Shown here: in pieces, positions 63,232-64,000 of the stretch
Layout of the letters: each line of letters begins with the position of its first letter
Position numbering within the stretch: the stretch's first letter is position 1
NCBI RefSeq assembly: GCF_001404515.1
Contig: NZ_CXWE01000009.1
Location: forward strand, 124,001-188,000
Source of the DNA: Roseibium album
Lineage (GTDB): Bacteria > Pseudomonadota > Alphaproteobacteria > Rhizobiales > Stappiaceae
Reading direction: 5' to 3'
Length of the DNA stretch: 64,000 nt
Position numbers and translations under genes: made by a program
Notes under the pieces: generated by a model
The model's database searches: none
What the model saw: the letters and a program-made list of their open reading frames with translations, nothing else
What the model was told of the DNA's origin: nothing

Positions 63232-64000
63232 ATGGCAAACGACTCCGAAACCCGGGATCCCAAAAACAACAAGCAGCCAGATGAGGAAAACGGCGGATCC
63301 GATTCGACCGTGAGTTCCGATGACTATCTTCATTCCGGAATGCTTGATACCGGGAACGAGCATTTGGGAAAGGCCCACGACTATCACCTGGACCAGGATA
63401 TGGGCGTATCCAACGAACAGGTGAACGCCAATCTTCACCTCGGCAGCCATGAGGGTGAACCGAACCACGGCGAAGAAACCCACAACTCCGAAAATACTTC
63501 TGATCTCTCGAGGGATTCAACCGCCAGTTCCGATCTCCCCTCCACCCCCATTGCCGACACCCAGAATGATGCCGGGCAGATCGCAAACGGCGTGTCAGGA
63601 CTTGCGATTGCGCCGGATGAAACCCTGAAGGGCAACGCACAGACTTCGGAAATCCAGCAGAACGGTTCGACCCCGCGTGTCACCGAGCCCATTCTTCAGC
63701 AAGCTTCCAGCGAACAACAACAATCGCAGCCGGAGTTTGGCACTCCGGGCGGCGTTCCGACCTCTTCGGGGCAGTCGGAGGGCAAGTCCGAAGATGTGAC
63801 CAGGACACCGGAAGCAACAGCTTCGGAGCTGTCCCCCCTCACAGACGTGGACGGTACCCAGAATTCGGTAGATGAGGATGCCGCGATCGGCTCGGCAATA
63901 GGTATCACCGCAAATTCGGATTCGTCCGATGGATCAAGTGTGACTTACAGCCTGCTTGATGATGCGGGAGGATTGTTCGCGATCGATCCCGATACGGGTG
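63232..64000 (+). CDS. Large cadherin-repeat/adhesin protein, N-terminal part (3' end outside window)
   Basis: The first 256 codons are visible and open to the window edge. Residues 1-195 are hydrophilic and low complexity, rich in Ser, Asp, Glu, Asn, Gln and Gly, without signal peptide. From about 200 a cadherin-like repeat begins: DVDGTQNSVDEDAAIG, SAIGITANSDSSDGSSVTYSL, then LLDDAGGLFAIDPDTG. This is typical of the start of giant RTX/VCBS-type proteins secreted by type I systems. The divergent exporter pair, 187 bases away, is the likely secretion route. ATG at 63232 has only a weak ribosome site. Total size and C-terminal export signal cannot be seen. Confidence 0.85.
   Translation, partial: MANDSETRDPKNNKQPDEENGGSDSTVSSDDYLHSGMLDTGNEHLGKAHDYHLDQDMGVSNEQVNANLHLGSHEGEPNHGEETHNSENTSDLSRDSTASSDLPSTPIADTQNDAGQIANGVSGLAIAPDETLKGNAQTSEIQQNGSTPRVTEPILQQASSEQQQSQPEFGTPGGVPTSSGQSEGKSEDVTRTPEATASELSPLTDVDGTQNSVDEDAAIGSAIGITANSDSSDGSSVTYSLLDDAGGLFAIDPDTG

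Noticed and set aside
1..64000. CRISPR arrays, transposase genes, prophage genes
   Set aside because: No regularly spaced repeats, transposase motifs or phage structural genes were seen on either strand.

Overview
The window reads as a chromosomal segment of an alphaproteobacterium of the Hyphomicrobiales. A marine member of the Stappiaceae (Roseibium/Labrenzia-like) is my best guess. Supporting traits are a one-step phosphatidylcholine synthase, an IalB-family protein, xdhABC with a 5-hydroxyisourate hydrolase, metal-dependent (Cys-type) KdsA, the rlmE/ppx pair next to guaB and rsmB, and tgt-queA-ppiB-coaD next to gyrA. Genes are tightly packed and mostly housekeeping. No phage, IS element or CRISPR array was seen. 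The genus is inference.

Layout. (1) 1-8.0 kb, minus strand: a purine/urate catabolism unit (qor-like oxidoreductase, LysR regulator, uraH, xdhA, xdhB, xdhC, then an ABC ATPase cut by the window edge). (2) 8.1-16.2 kb: envelope and miscellaneous genes (pcs, DUF2182 membrane protein, UbiH-like monooxygenase, DUF1801, AEC carrier, LpxL-like acyltransferase, malyl-CoA-lyase-like enzyme, hspQ, IalB family). (3) 16.5-22.1 kb, plus strand: an orphan YejA-type binding protein, an adenylate-forming-fold protein that has lost its catalytic motifs, a receiver-domain protein and a DsbA/FrnE-type oxidoreductase. (4) 22.1-35.3 kb: core genes eno, kdsA, galU, tgt, queA, two cyclophilins, coaD and gyrA, with two small membrane proteins of unknown role. 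(5) 35.5-47.3 kb: marC, a DksA-like zinc-finger protein, an AT-rich methyltransferase gene that looks foreign, guaA, a TPR protein, rsmB, guaB, rlmE, ppx/gppA and tRNA-Gln(CTG). (6) 47.5-59.1 kb, plus strand: a GFA-like protein, then a run of secreted sulfatase, secreted PafA-like phosphatase, MoxR ATPase, DUF58, DUF4381, two VWA proteins and BatD, most of them overlapping by 4-8 bases, followed by a PAP2 phosphatase. (7) 59.1-64 kb: two overlapping ABC exporter genes of type I secretion type, divergent from the start of a large cadherin-repeat protein that runs off the right edge.

The most interesting parts are the coupling of two secreted alkaline-phosphatase-superfamily hydrolases to a complete MoxR-Bat operon; the exporter pair beside the adhesin, in which both subunits carry altered ATPase motifs; a Tgt that has lost most of its zinc ligands; the pseudo-adenylating enzyme next to an orphan peptide-binding protein; and a 15-base direct repeat on either side of tRNA-Gln. 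All family calls come from reading motifs by eye, with no database search.
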